Positions 53,587 to 63,390 are shown, counted from the stretch's first letter. The stretch: 64,000 nt of DNA from Panacibacter ginsenosidivorans (GCF_007971225.1 NZ_CP042435.1:2483501-2547500), one strand, 5' to 3'. Numbers and translations: made by a program. Notes: generated by a model not told the origin, from the letters alone.

Positions 53587-53625
53587 TAAAGTGTGATAGT
53601 ATTACCAAAGCCAGGCTCATAAAAA

Positions 53626-53653
53626 AATAAAGGCCATTCGTTTGAATGGCCTT
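53626..53653 (-). terminator. Terminator of the M1 peptidase gene
   Basis: Perfect 10-bp stem AAGGCCATTC/GAATGGCCTT with a 4-nt loop (53630-53653), followed on minus by a T-rich run. Confidence 0.87.
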
Positions 53654-53672
53654 TTGTATTCATTAAATATTT

Positions 53673-55553
53673 TTACTGAACATTAAAAGTGTTGTTGCTT
53701 TCATCTGCGTCCATAAAAATGCCACCATCGATCTGTACTGACTTTATTTTCTTTTTGGTGGTAATATTTACTGATGCATTTTTCAGATCAGCTTTCCACA
53801 ACATGGGTGTTTGGTGCTGCTTTTCAGAACTGCCATCATCATAAGTTATTACAAGATCAAAGGGTGCAGGATAACCACCTATATTTTGTATGGCAACTGC
53901 ATAGCTATTCTTGTTTTTGTTTACAGACTGAACAGCAAAGTCGATATAATTGTTAGAAAAATACCAGCTGTTCCAGAACCAGTTTAGATCCTGCCCCGAG
54001 ATGTTATTGAATGTATTAAAGAAATCCCATGGAATAGGGTGTTTTCCATTCCAGCGGTTCATGTATGCATGTAAGCATGTTTTGAAAAGTTGGTCGCCCA
54101 GCAGGTCCTTCATTGCGAGATAACCGATAGAAGCCTTTCCATATTCATTATTCCCAAAGCCCTGACCGGTAAGCGCATCGCCTGGTGTAACAATAGGAAT
54201 ATCTTCACCTGCAGATGGATCGCCTATCCAGCCTGCTATGCGGAATTGCTTATACAAACTCTCTGCTTTCTCCACACCAAGATCTGCACGGCCAATCAGC
54301 AGTTCAAAAGTGGTCGCCCAGCCTTCATCCATAAAGCCATAACGTGTTTCGTTGATGCCCATATAAAATGGCATATAGGTATGTGCTATTTCATGCTCTG
54401 CAACAAACCTTGAGAAATTAGGATCTTCATAAGTTTCATCATTTGCCATCATAGGATATTCCATTCCTGCATAACCCTGGAAAATTGTTGTCTTTTCGTA
54501 AGGGTAAGGAATGCCCGGCCAGTTGTGCGATAACCAATCCAATGAATGTTTTCCATACTCTACCATATTCCTGTAATCAGCAGCTGTATCATTATAAGCA
54601 GCCTGCACACTTGCCCTTCTTTTTGTTGCATCATCAACCAATACACTTCCTGCATCCCATACAAAATGATCGCTTAAACCAAAAGCCATATCAGGAATAT
54701 TATTAGCTGTAAATTTCCAGCTGTTCATATTATCCTGTGCTGTTACTCTTTTTGCAGCAAGATCTTCTTTGGTTGCCACATGTATTGTTTCATCAGAGGT
54801 GAAAGATGAATAATATTTCTTTAGAAAATCGGGCTGTAATAAACGCTCAGGGTTATTGAGTGTACCTGTTCCCCAAACGATATAATTTTTAGGAACATTA
54901 AGTGTTACAGTATAATCATTGAAGTCGCTGTAAAATTCATGAGAATCCATAAAATTCATACGGTCCCAACCGCTTATATCATCAAATACTGCTACACGCG
55001 GGTAGAAGTAAGCAAGAAAATAAGTAGTGGAATCTATCATGCCTTCGCGGTTACTCTGCAATGATATTTCGTAGTGCCAATCGAACATAAGTTGTATAGA
55101 ATCGTGCGGTGCAAGTGGTTTTGGCAAACGCATTGACTGAAAGGTAAATGCATTGGGGTTGTTTCTCCATTGGTAAGGCTGGTTGTTCACCGTTACTTTA
55201 TCTATTTGCACACCATCCGTAAGATAATCTGCGCCAACGCCAAAATTGCGGGGAGCACCGGGTTTATGTATATTCAAAAAAAGTTTGATAACGGGATTAC
55301 GGATCGTATCGGTGCTGTTATTTACATACATGATCGTTTCACTGCCTTTAATATTACGATCCGGCGGTGCTGCTGTAACAGTAATATTATAGCGGCCGTA
55401 ATTCTGCCAGTAATTCTTACCAGGCTTTCCATCAATAGACCGGGTTTCCTTTTTAAAAGCTTCCTTAACCTCTCTTGGCATATACAACGCTTGAGCATTT
55501 GCACCGGCCACACTGCAGGCAATAAGGCTGCAAATAAGCAATAAATGTTTCAT
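53673..55553 (-). CDS. M1-family metallopeptidase, secreted
   Basis: 626 residues with a signal peptide ending AGANAQ. The zinc motif is H387-E388-x2-H391 (EHEIAHTY) with the third ligand E410 in MDEGWAT, 18 residues after, and Y-containing catalytic region later. N-terminal beta domain is typical of M1 aminopeptidases. Likely periplasmic or outer-membrane-facing peptidase; substrate not known. Confidence 0.92.
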   Translation of the reverse strand: MKHLLLICSLIACSVAGANAQALYMPREVKEAFKKETRSIDGKPGKNYWQNYGRYNITVTAAPPDRNIKGSETIMYVNNSTDTIRNPVIKLFLNIHKPGAPRNFGVGADYLTDGVQIDKVTVNNQPYQWRNNPNAFTFQSMRLPKPLAPHDSIQLMFDWHYEISLQSNREGMIDSTTYFLAYFYPRVAVFDDISGWDRMNFMDSHEFYSDFNDYTVTLNVPKNYIVWGTGTLNNPERLLQPDFLKKYYSSFTSDETIHVATKEDLAAKRVTAQDNMNSWKFTANNIPDMAFGLSDHFVWDAGSVLVDDATKRRASVQAAYNDTAADYRNMVEYGKHSLDWLSHNWPGIPYPYEKTTIFQGYAGMEYPMMANDETYEDPNFSRFVAEHEIAHTYMPFYMGINETRYGFMDEGWATTFELLIGRADLGVEKAESLYKQFRIAGWIGDPSAGEDIPIVTPGDALTGQGFGNNEYGKASIGYLAMKDLLGDQLFKTCLHAYMNRWNGKHPIPWDFFNTFNNISGQDLNWFWNSWYFSNNYIDFAVQSVNKNKNSYAVAIQNIGGYPAPFDLVITYDDGSSEKQHQTPMLWKADLKNASVNITTKKKIKSVQIDGGIFMDADESNNTFNVQ

Positions 55554-55683
55554 AGCAATAATTTAATAAGCGGGGAAGTTAACACACAAAAGCATTACAT
55601 GAATACTGATATGATAAAAGGCTTCCTTTAATGATAATAATTGCTTTTCTGCGTACCGGCTTTCAGCTGTTTTGGCATCGGTT

Positions 55684-55754
55684 GTTGTGTCACTCACTTG
55701 TACATTCTGAACTTTGTGCAGCAGAAATAAGAAAGTACAAGTGTGCGACGCAAG
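55684..55754. repeat. Dispersed repeat pair, B arm then A arm
   Basis: B arm 55684-55703 (reverse) and A arm 55735-55754 (forward, ends CAAG), head to head in the divergent spacer. Confidence 0.9.
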
Positions 55755-55922
55755 AAAAGCAGCAAAGTAGTACTGCAGCCCGGCTAAAAAAATTACCTAT
55801 CGTTTTCACAGCCATTATGAACATGCTGAACCTCATTTATAAAATGTGCAGCATTTGACATAGTTATAGTAATTGCGCTTATTAATTTTAAACCTTATTA
55901 TAACTTATTTCAATAACCCCAC

Positions 55923-57740
55923 ATGAATAAAATATACAGCCTGCTTTTCTTTATTTTCATATTTTTCATACGCGTAAAAGCACAGCCAGATGAAATGTTT
56001 CGCGGCAATGCTGCACACAATAAAAACTATGCAGGCCAGGATGATAATGTCTTCAATAAAATTTCCTGGACATTTAAAACCGGTGCTGCAGTTCGCTCAA
56101 CTGCCATTGCGGTAAATGATATCGTATACTTTGGCAGTAATGATGGCTATCTCTATGCGCTCGAAAAAAAGACTGGAGAACTAAAATGGAAATTTAATTG
56201 TGGCAGTTCGGTATCATCATCACCCGCTTATTCAACAGGACTGATTTATATACTAAGTGAACAACAAATTTTGTTCGCTATAAATGCTAATGATGGAAAC
56301 CTCAACTGGCAAAAATCAATCGGCGAAGACAAACCATATGACTGGGGCTTTGATTATTATTTCCCATCACCTGCTATTAATACAGATACATTACTAATTG
56401 CCTCTGCAGATGGAAAAGTATTATCGCTTAATAAACAAAATGGCAAAAGCTATTGGGAATTTAAAGCACAACATTTTATACGTGCCACACCTGCGTTGAA
56501 AGACGGATGGATATATATTGGGGATACAAACGGAGATATGTATGCCCTTGATTCAAAAACAGGTAAACAAAAATGGGTATATAAAACATTCGGCTCTTTA
56601 CTTAATAATGACACTATTGGTTTTGACAGAAAAGCAATTCTTGGTTCTGCAGTTGTAGAAGATGATGCAGTTGTATTTGGCAGCAGGGATGGGTTTCTTT
56701 ATTGCGTAAATCGTTTTGATGGAACCTTGCGCTGGAAATTTGATCACAAAGTATCATGGGTTATTTCTTCTCCATCTGTTGTAAACGGGCATGTAATTAC
56801 AGGTACATCGGATGGGCATTTTGTACAATCTGTAAATATTAAAACAGGGCAGGAAAAATGGCGAACATATGGCACCGCACCATTATGGTCATCGCCTCTT
56901 GTAGTTGGTAATAATGTTTACATTGGAGGTAATGAAGGCGTGCTTTATTGTATTGATATTAATACCGGCGAAAAGCAAGCGCATCCCTTTTGTATCAATT
57001 CGAAAATATTCTCTTCACCTGTTGTGGGTGATAACAAGATGTATTTTGGTGCAGACAATGGTTTATTTTATTGCCTGGAAAATACAGTAATTAATAAAAA
57101 CTCTTTGAATCGTTATGTTTACTGGGATAAAAAAAATGCATCCATTTTTCTTCGCAATGGGGTTGATATATTGGTGAAAGATTTTTTTTACCGCAAGGGC
57201 TATATAGTGATTGATGAAAAAAAGCTGTCTTCATTAGTTACAGAAAATAAAAATGATGGAAGTGGAAAGGTGATCGTATTTGTTTCATCAAAACTGCCAG
57301 CTTCATTTTTAAGAACAGATACCATAAATATTTTACACAGCTTTATTGAATCAGGCGGTATTGTAGTGGATATCGGCAATAATTCTCTGGTGTGTGATAT
57401 TGATTCAAGCAATAATCTGAACGGCTTTAATTACAGACGCTGCAAATCTTTAATTGGCGTCAATTATCCTGCAAATGATCTGCGTAGCTTTGGTGGTTTC
57501 TTTTCAGCAACTGCAACAGCAGCGGGAAAGTCAATGGGGATAAAAGATCATTGGACAGCCATATCTCCTATTGATAAAAATGATGCGACCACCGTGCTTG
57601 GTATTGATGAAAAAGGAAGAGCATCTGCTTGGATAAAAAATATCGGCAAAGGAAAATTTGTACAAATGTGGGTTGACCAATCTTTTCCTGAAGATTATAA
57701 TTTTGCCGACGATGTACTCTCAAATATTGAGCGTATGTAA
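55923..57740 (+). CDS. PQQ-like beta-propeller protein with unusual C-terminal domain
   Basis: 605 residues. Signal peptide ends KAQP. Residues 25-385 carry repeated propeller blades with the W-motif (SWTFKTGAAVRSTAIAVND, YFGSNDGYLYALEKKTGELKWKF and so on, each trimmed here to short cores). Residues 395-605 form a different domain with a class-I-glutamine-amidotransferase-like pattern (IVVDIGNNSL, GGFFSATATAAG) that I cannot name. No Cys-Cys or PQQ-dehydrogenase catalytic motif seen, so probably a binding or assembly protein. Overlaps the convergent AraC gene by 46 bp. Confidence 0.85.
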   Translation: MNKIYSLLFFIFIFFIRVKAQPDEMFRGNAAHNKNYAGQDDNVFNKISWTFKTGAAVRSTAIAVNDIVYFGSNDGYLYALEKKTGELKWKFNCGSSVSSSPAYSTGLIYILSEQQILFAINANDGNLNWQKSIGEDKPYDWGFDYYFPSPAINTDTLLIASADGKVLSLNKQNGKSYWEFKAQHFIRATPALKDGWIYIGDTNGDMYALDSKTGKQKWVYKTFGSLLNNDTIGFDRKAILGSAVVEDDAVVFGSRDGFLYCVNRFDGTLRWKFDHKVSWVISSPSVVNGHVITGTSDGHFVQSVNIKTGQEKWRTYGTAPLWSSPLVVGNNVYIGGNEGVLYCIDINTGEKQAHPFCINSKIFSSPVVGDNKMYFGADNGLFYCLENTVINKNSLNRYVYWDKKNASIFLRNGVDILVKDFFYRKGYIVIDEKKLSSLVTENKNDGSGKVIVFVSSKLPASFLRTDTINILHSFIESGGIVVDIGNNSLVCDIDSSNNLNGFNYRRCKSLIGVNYPANDLRSFGGFFSATATAAGKSMGIKDHWTAISPIDKNDATTVLGIDEKGRASAWIKNIGKGKFVQMWVDQSFPEDYNFADDVLSNIERM

Positions 57741-58624
57741 TAGTTAGGGGAAAGTCCGTACTGTTTTTTAAAAGCCTTGCTGAAAGAAAAAACATCCGGG
57801 AAACTACAGAGCGAAGCGATATCTGTAACAGAATAAATGCCGGTCTTTAAAAGCTCCAATGCATGCTGCAAACGTAACTGCAACATATATTGATAAGGTG
57901 ATATTTTAAATGCCTGTTTAAAACTTCTGAAGAAATGGTATACGGAAAGGTTACAATGCCTTGCAACCTCAGCAATTTCAGGATTCTGCAGATAATGTGC
58001 ATGTATAAATTCTCTGCCTGTTAATAAACGTTCGTAGGTCTCTTTGCGTGTAGAAACTTTTCTCGATGAAATATTATTAAGCGAAAAGCAGTTTTGTTTT
58101 TCCTGCAATACTATTTCTTCTGTAAGCCGCAGAAACCATTCTTCATTAACAATATCTTCGTAGATCAGGCCATTTTTTAATGCAATAGAAAGTTGCTTTA
58201 GTTGAAGGCCCAATTGTGTTTGCCCGGTATTATATACATGCTCAAAAAAGTGCGGACATTCAAAATAACCCGTCATGTAATTATCTAGGTTATGTTCTTC
58301 TTTGTGATGCAGCACCGAAAATGTTTCTGCAATCGAAGACGGGCATATATCAATGCAAATACTTTTTACAGGTTGTTTAGATTCAAAATATGCTTTTACA
58401 AAAGGTTGTTTGCTGGTTAGCAAAAAATGATTTTTTTCCACTTTGTATTCCTTTTGTCCGCAACGATAAGTAATAGCGCCTTCCACCACATATTTTACAC
58501 TAAAGCTTCTGAATGCATTATTCGTAAACCACTCTCTAAGTTCAGAATAGTAAATCCTGTCCGTATCGGCTGGCTTATTCAACGATAGTTTATTTTGTTC
58601 ATTTATCAGGTGCACATAAGGCAT
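57695..58624 (-). CDS. AraC-family transcriptional regulator
   Basis: 309 residues from the ATG at 58624 (MPYVHLINEQNKLS). An N-terminal cupin-like effector domain is followed by the AraC DNA-binding domain: FRSFKQAFKISPYQYMLQLR and SFPDVFSFSKAFKKQYGLSP, two HTH units. An in-frame ATG at 58729 adds 35 residues without family similarity. Ligand unknown. The convergent propeller gene may be unrelated. Confidence 0.88.
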   Translation of the reverse strand: MPYVHLINEQNKLSLNKPADTDRIYYSELREWFTNNAFRSFSVKYVVEGAITYRCGQKEYKVEKNHFLLTSKQPFVKAYFESKQPVKSICIDICPSSIAETFSVLHHKEEHNLDNYMTGYFECPHFFEHVYNTGQTQLGLQLKQLSIALKNGLIYEDIVNEEWFLRLTEEIVLQEKQNCFSLNNISSRKVSTRKETYERLLTGREFIHAHYLQNPEIAEVARHCNLSVYHFFRSFKQAFKISPYQYMLQLRLQHALELLKTGIYSVTDIASLCSFPDVFSFSKAFKKQYGLSPNYYIRSIFESTSSAKL

Positions 58625-58974
58625 AAGTAATATCGTTTTCAATTCTAAGTTATCAACAATTAAAGGCTTTGACCATCCAAAAAGTATAAGCGGCATTAAT
58701 AGTTTACCATAATAAGCAGCATTTGACAAAGAGCTGTTTTATTATGTTCCGGACTTAAGTAATTACCTGCATCGTTCCTTGCGTCGCACACTTGTACTGA
58801 ATATTTTATTGCAGCAGTGTAAAGTTGGGCCGGTGGATAAAATCTCTTAACTAAATTTTTACCCCGCTTAAAAAATCAGGGAATAGTTTTTGCGTTATCA
58901 CTAACAAATCATCCTCCTGTTGCATTTAAAATTTTACACATAGCAAATTGTTAACCTCCTAAAATTTTGATGCA
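58625..58974. other. 350-bp intergenic region
   Basis: Divergent spacer between the AraC regulator and the L,D-transpeptidase, with one repeat at 58778. Nothing else recognised. Confidence 0.6.
58778..58797 (-). repeat. Single A-type dispersed repeat
   Basis: CTTGCGTCGCACACTTGTAC. Confidence 0.88.
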
Positions 58975-59499
58975 ATGAAAAGCCTTATTTATTCCTGCTG
59001 CTGCATAAGTTTATTGTTAGGTTTTACATCTTTTCATGATAAACATATTTTACCAAAGGGTACTTATTTATTAGTTGTAGAGAAAAGCAAATATGAATTA
59101 AGCGTATATGATGATGATGGCTGGTACGCCACTTACCCAGTTGTATTTGGCAATAAAGATCTTGGAGATAAAATGCGGGAAGGCGACCGCAAAACACCTG
59201 AAGGAACATTTACCATTATCAGTAAAAAAGTGCATGAAAAATGGGATAGATTCATGATGCTTGATTATCCTACACAGGAAAGCTATCAAAGATTTTATGA
59301 GCGTAAAGCGCATGGCCTGATACCCCAGAATGCAACTATTGGTGGTGGTATCGGTATTCATGGCACATGGCCGCGTGAAGATTATGCTATTGACCGTTAT
59401 GACAACTGGACAATGGGCTGCATAAGCATGAAGAATGAAGATGTGGAAGAATTATACAATATGATACCCGTAGGAACAAAAGTACAAATAAGAAAATGA
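58975..59499 (+). CDS. Periplasmic L,D-transpeptidase (YkuD domain)
   Basis: 174 residues with a signal peptide. YkuD features: GTYLLVVEKSKYELSVYDD, RKTPEGTF, IGIHGTW (with the conserved His-Gly) and the catalytic Cys in NWTMGCISMKNEDVEELY. It cross-links peptidoglycan meso-diaminopimelate bonds or attaches proteins. Its stop codon abuts the convergent hydrolase stop. Confidence 0.93.
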   Translation: MKSLIYSCCCISLLLGFTSFHDKHILPKGTYLLVVEKSKYELSVYDDDGWYATYPVVFGNKDLGDKMREGDRKTPEGTFTIISKKVHEKWDRFMMLDYPTQESYQRFYERKAHGLIPQNATIGGGIGIHGTWPREDYAIDRYDNWTMGCISMKNEDVEELYNMIPVGTKVQIRK

Positions 59500-60450
59500 T
59501 TACTCGTTCAAAAATGTTGTAATGTTTTGCATCCATTTATCATGCTCATTCTTGCAAAGACTCTGATGTCCTGAATTTGCATACACAACCAATTTTTTTT
59601 CCTTAGTGCCAAGATTATTATAAATAGTATTTGTTTCTTCCTGCGTTACACGAAAATCTTCCTGCCCCCATTGTAATAAAGTTTTGCAGTGAATATCTTT
59701 TACATATTCAACGGGCTTATTTGAAAATGCCCAAATGCCAAGATCTGTGCCGCCCCAGAATGCAAGAAAAGTACCCAACGGTTCATCGGGCAAATTCATC
59801 ACCCTTACAAAACCTTCTGCCGCATCATGCATAGTGCCAAAAGGCATTTCAAGAATTATTTTTTTTGGTTGAATGGCGCTGTAATCATGCATAGCTTTTG
59901 TTATGGTTGCCGCACCCATTGATATGCCATACAGCACAATATTCTTTGCACCGTTTGCAACAGCGTAATCATAAGCGGCTTTTACATCTTTGGCTTCATT
60001 ATAACCAACACTACAAGTGGTGCCTTCACTTTCACCATGATCACGAAAATCAACCGTTAAAATATTCCAGCCAAGCCCATAGAATGCTTCGGCTTCTTTT
60101 GTAAGCCCACTACGGCAACTGCCATGCCCATGAAACATAATGATCGTTCCTTTTGCGGCAACAGCATTATTATGCAGCGTGCTCCATGCTGCAAGTTGCA
60201 AGCCATCTTCGGTTATAATTTTTACCGTGCTGTGTGGTATATGCAATGAATCAACCACTTTGCTTTTTGGAACAGGTGTACCAAATAATACTGCGCCTAC
60301 TTTTATAAAAAGGCCCATCTCCGCTGGGTTTTGACGTGGTGCATTATCTACAAAGCGGGTGAAATGGTAAGCCTGAACAGCGCAAACAATATTGAAAAAA
60401 ATGAAAATAAATAAAAGTATATAAGCAGTTTTTTTAAGGAGCAGTTTCAT
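59500..60450 (-). CDS. Membrane-anchored alpha/beta hydrolase
   Basis: 316 residues from the ATG at 60450, giving MKLLLKKTAYILLFIFIFF as an N-terminal anchor or signal. Oxyanion region MFHGHGSCRSG, nucleophile Ser in YGISMGAA, Asp in QEDFRV and His in GHQSLC complete the triad. Substrate unknown. An ATG at 60486 adds 12 residues and is less likely. Confidence 0.88.
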   Translation of the reverse strand: MKLLLKKTAYILLFIFIFFNIVCAVQAYHFTRFVDNAPRQNPAEMGLFIKVGAVLFGTPVPKSKVVDSLHIPHSTVKIITEDGLQLAAWSTLHNNAVAAKGTIIMFHGHGSCRSGLTKEAEAFYGLGWNILTVDFRDHGESEGTTCSVGYNEAKDVKAAYDYAVANGAKNIVLYGISMGAATITKAMHDYSAIQPKKIILEMPFGTMHDAAEGFVRVMNLPDEPLGTFLAFWGGTDLGIWAFSNKPVEYVKDIHCKTLLQWGQEDFRVTQEETNTIYNNLGTKEKKLVVYANSGHQSLCKNEHDKWMQNITTFLNE

Positions 60451-60603
60451 AAACGGTGTTTGATCTTTAAAATAATAACGAAACATATTAGGTAAAGATT
60501 TTGCTAACCGGCTTTTGTTTTATAAAGCTGCCTGTTATTTCATTTTAGTATTTGTGAATACTGCATAGTAATTTTTTTAGCTGCAGTATTTCATAGCATC
60601 ATC

Positions 60604-60739
60604 GTTGTGTCACTCATTTGTGCGTTCATAACAGCAATCTGCAGCCAGGTATCAGCATTCAGTCGTTAAAAACGTTTTAGCTTGAAACATGGCTGTTGCT
60701 TGCTGACATCTAAGCTTCAGTACAAGAGTGCGACGCAAG
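60604..60739. repeat. Dispersed repeat pair, B arm then A arm
   Basis: B arm 60604-60623 (reverse, two changes) and A arm 60720-60739 (forward, ends CAAG), head to head. Confidence 0.87.
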
Positions 60740-60769
60740 AAAAGCTTAATAGCGGTACAAATGCCAGGT

Positions 60770-60794
60770 AAAAAAAACCTGCACTTTTTGCAGG
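60770..60794 (-). terminator. Terminator of serS
   Basis: On minus, CCTGCA pairs with TGCAGG around a 5-nt loop (60778-60794) and is followed by eight T. Confidence 0.9.
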
Positions 60795-60825
60795 CAGTTA
60801 TCTACTCTATATTAGTTTGTACATA

Positions 60826-62100
60826 CTAACTAATCATCTCTGCACCAAAATATTTATGCAGTACCTGCGGAATTTTTATTCCATTTTCGGTTTGGTTATT
60901 TTCAAGTATGCTTGCCAGTATACGCGGCAATGCAAGTGAACTTCCGTTAAGGCTATGTGCAAGTTGCGTTTTACCATTGGCATCTTTGAACCTGCATTTA
61001 AGACGATTTGTCTGATAGCTTTCCATATTACTTACACTGCTTACTTCGAGCCAGCGTTGCTGTGCTGCACTGTACACTTCAAAATCGTAGGTAAGTGCAC
61101 TGGTGAAACCCATATCACCGCCACAGAGTTTTAAAATGCGGTAAGGCAGTTCAAGGCTTTGTACAAGCCGTTCTACATGATGCACCATTTCTTCCAGTGC
61201 GTCATAACTTTTTTCCGGATGTGTTATTTGTAATATCTCTACTTTTTCAAATTGGTGCAAACGGTTTAACCCACGCACATCTTTTCCAAAACTTCCTGCC
61301 TCTCTTCTAAAGCAGGGAGAATATGCCGTCATTTTTATGGGCAGCTCATTTTCTTTTAAAATTTCATCGCGATAGATATTGGTAAGTGGTACTTCAGATG
61401 TTGGAATAAGATAAAAATTGTCTTCTGTTACATGATACATCTGTCCTTCTTTATCGGGCAACTGGCCGGTGCCATAAGCGCTTGCTTCATTTACCATGAA
61501 TGGCGGAATAAATTCTGTATATCCAGCGGCAGTATTAAAATCAAGAAAATACTGTATCATGGCGCGTTGCAGTTTGGCACCTTTGCCTTTGTAAAAAGGG
61601 AAACCACGACCGGTGACTTTTGAGCCAGTTTCAAAATCTACGAGGTCATATGTTTTTATAAGATCCCAATGCGGAACAGCATTGGCCGGAAGATTAATAT
61701 TGTCTACGCCGCCAGACCTTACCACTACGTTGTCCTCAGCAGAAGTGCCCGGAGGTACTAATGCGGATGGTAGATTGGGCAGCACGACCAATTTTTCCTG
61801 CAACGATTTTTCTGTTACAGACATTTTTTCATTTAGCTCACCAGCTGTTGATTTTAGATTTGCAACGGTTGCTTTTTGTTCTTCTGCCTCATCTTTTTTG
61901 CCCTGCCCCATTAGTTTGCCGATCTCTTTTGAGGCCACATTTATTAAAGCTTGTGTATTATCAAACTCGGCCTGTAATCTTTTACGTTCATCATCCAATG
62001 CAATAATCTCATCAACCAGTTCCGTTTGCTTAAAGTTTTTAAATGCTAACCTTTCCTTTGCCCAATCAGGTTTCTGGCGCAATACATTTACCTGTAACAT
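60826..62100 (-). CDS. serS: Seryl-tRNA synthetase
   Basis: 424 residues from the ATG at 62100 (MLQVNVLRQKPDWAKERL), normal length for the enzyme. An N-terminal coiled-coil tRNA-binding arm (about residues 25-100) precedes the class II catalytic core with PCFRREAGSFGKDVRGLNR minus its ends (motif 2) and GSSLALPRILASILENNQ (motif 3). Ligates Ser to tRNA-Ser. The upstream ATG at 62160 adds a spurious hydrophobic stretch. Single-copy housekeeping gene. Confidence 0.97.
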   Translation of the reverse strand: MLQVNVLRQKPDWAKERLAFKNFKQTELVDEIIALDDERKRLQAEFDNTQALINVASKEIGKLMGQGKKDEAEEQKATVANLKSTAGELNEKMSVTEKSLQEKLVVLPNLPSALVPPGTSAEDNVVVRSGGVDNINLPANAVPHWDLIKTYDLVDFETGSKVTGRGFPFYKGKGAKLQRAMIQYFLDFNTAAGYTEFIPPFMVNEASAYGTGQLPDKEGQMYHVTEDNFYLIPTSEVPLTNIYRDEILKENELPIKMTAYSPCFRREAGSFGKDVRGLNRLHQFEKVEILQITHPEKSYDALEEMVHHVERLVQSLELPYRILKLCGGDMGFTSALTYDFEVYSAAQQRWLEVSSVSNMESYQTNRLKCRFKDANGKTQLAHSLNGSSLALPRILASILENNQTENGIKIPQVLHKYFGAEMIS

Positions 62101-62210
62101 GCAAGAATATTTTGCCGCAAAGATAAGGCCGACAAGAAACAAGGGACAAGAAAACAACAAATGGGTTCAGTCTTGGCTCTCGTATTTTAAAACTTATTCT
62201 TTTACTCACT

Positions 62211-62218
62211 TACCTTTG
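62211..62218 (+). promoter_or_regulatory. Bacteroidota-type -7 box (TACCTTTG)
   Basis: Exact TAnnTTTG 6 nt before the ATG at 62225, giving a very short or leaderless transcript. Confidence 0.55.
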
Positions 62219-62224
62219 CGCACT

Positions 62225-62572
62225 ATGCAAAATGTGAACGATGATCTGCAGCAACGCTGGTGGAACCTGGAAGCTAAACTGGCAGAGCGTTTTGGAAAGA
62301 AACCCGACCTGGAAGCTATACTCTTCCTGATAGGTATGCAGGAAACCAGTTTCATGAAAGAAAAAATTACCAAAGAACAGAAACAAGACCTGATGCATGT
62401 GGCTGTTTGTACCGTACTTTCCCAAAGTGGCTTGTATGCACTGGAAGGGCACGATGAAGATGGCTGGCCACATTTCAAACAACTAAAAGATATGCCCGTT
62501 AATGGTCTGATAGAACAGGAAAATTTTTTAAAAGACCATATTTTGCTTTACTTCGACCAGCAAGGATTTTAA
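62225..62572 (+). CDS. Conserved hypothetical 115-residue protein
   Basis: Soluble protein with ERFGKKPDLEAILFLIGMQE and HDEDGWPHFKQL. I recognise no named domain, but the compact charged sequence, own -7 box and 15-bp spacing to the cyclophilin gene support a real gene. Open frame upstream to 61613 is antisense to serS and not part of it. Confidence 0.72.
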   Translation: MQNVNDDLQQRWWNLEAKLAERFGKKPDLEAILFLIGMQETSFMKEKITKEQKQDLMHVAVCTVLSQSGLYALEGHDEDGWPHFKQLKDMPVNGLIEQENFLKDHILLYFDQQGF

Positions 62573-62587
62573 AATCACTATTACAGC

Positions 62588-63298
62588 ATGAAAAAAGCAG
62601 CATTTATTTTACTGGTGCTTATAGCAGCACAAAACTCGTTTGCCCAAAACGCAAAACCTAAATCAACTACAGCAAAACCTGCTGCAACAGTTTCAAAAGG
62701 CAGGCTGGTACAACTCACCACAGATTATGGCGTAATGGTACTTCGTCTTTACGACTCAACGCCGCTACACCGCGATAATTTTATCAAACTGGTTAAAGAA
62801 GGATTTTACGATAGCCTGATGTTTCACCGCATTATTCAAAATTTTATGATACAAGGCGGAGACCCGGATAGTAAAAATGCAGAAGCCGGCCAACAGCTTG
62901 GGGCAGGAAGTGCCCCGGGCGCAGAACGCATACCTGCAGAGTTTGCGCCTAACCTTATCCATAAAAAAGGTGCGCTTGCGGCAGCAAGAGATAATAATCC
63001 GGACAAAGCCAGCAGTAATTGCCAGTTTTATATTGTGCAGGGACAAACTTATAACGATACTGCATTGAACATGATGGAATGTAATGTGCGCCAGGAAAAT
63101 CCCGGTTTCCGTTTTACAGAGGCACAGCGTAAAGTGTATAAAACAATTGGGGGCACACCTTTCCTCGATCAGAACTATACTGTTTTTGGCGAAGTAATAA
63201 AAGGGCTTGAGGTGTTAGATAAAATTGCAGCGGCAGAAAAAGATGGTAACGACAGGCCGCTGAAAGATATACGCATGAAAATGAAAATGCTTAATTAA
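62588..63298 (+). CDS. Cyclophilin-type peptidyl-prolyl cis-trans isomerase, periplasmic
   Basis: 236 residues with a signal peptide ending SFAQ. Cyclophilin core: FIKLVKEGFYDSLMFHRIIQ, FMIQGGDP, and SNCQFYIVQGQTYND; YTVFGEVIKGLEVLDKIA closes it. The catalytic Arg is in FHRII and Phe/Gln in FMIQGGD. It assists protein folding in the periplasm. Longer than minimal cyclophilins by an insert before the last strand. Likely one transcript with the preceding gene. Confidence 0.93.
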   Translation: MKKAAFILLVLIAAQNSFAQNAKPKSTTAKPAATVSKGRLVQLTTDYGVMVLRLYDSTPLHRDNFIKLVKEGFYDSLMFHRIIQNFMIQGGDPDSKNAEAGQQLGAGSAPGAERIPAEFAPNLIHKKGALAAARDNNPDKASSNCQFYIVQGQTYNDTALNMMECNVRQENPGFRFTEAQRKVYKTIGGTPFLDQNYTVFGEVIKGLEVLDKIAAAEKDGNDRPLKDIRMKMKMLN

Positions 63299-63390
63299 AC
63301 CCAGGCTGCCAGTTGTAAAATGTGTACGATTAAAAAGCATCGCGTTTTAAAATTTTTTATTCAATATTTGTACTCCAAAAAAATACAATT

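Larger units (their letters stand above)
60451..60825. other. 375-bp intergenic region
   Basis: Holds the B/A repeat pair at 60604 and 60720, and the serS terminator at 60770-60794. No gene seen. Confidence 0.7.

Noticed and set aside
61613-62224. Long plus-strand extension upstream of the 115-residue gene
   Set aside because: Antisense to serS; the real start is the ATG at 62225 just after a TACCTTTG box.
63299-63390. Glycine riboswitch before gcvH
   Set aside because: The 92-bp leader is too short and lacks the conserved aptamer blocks.
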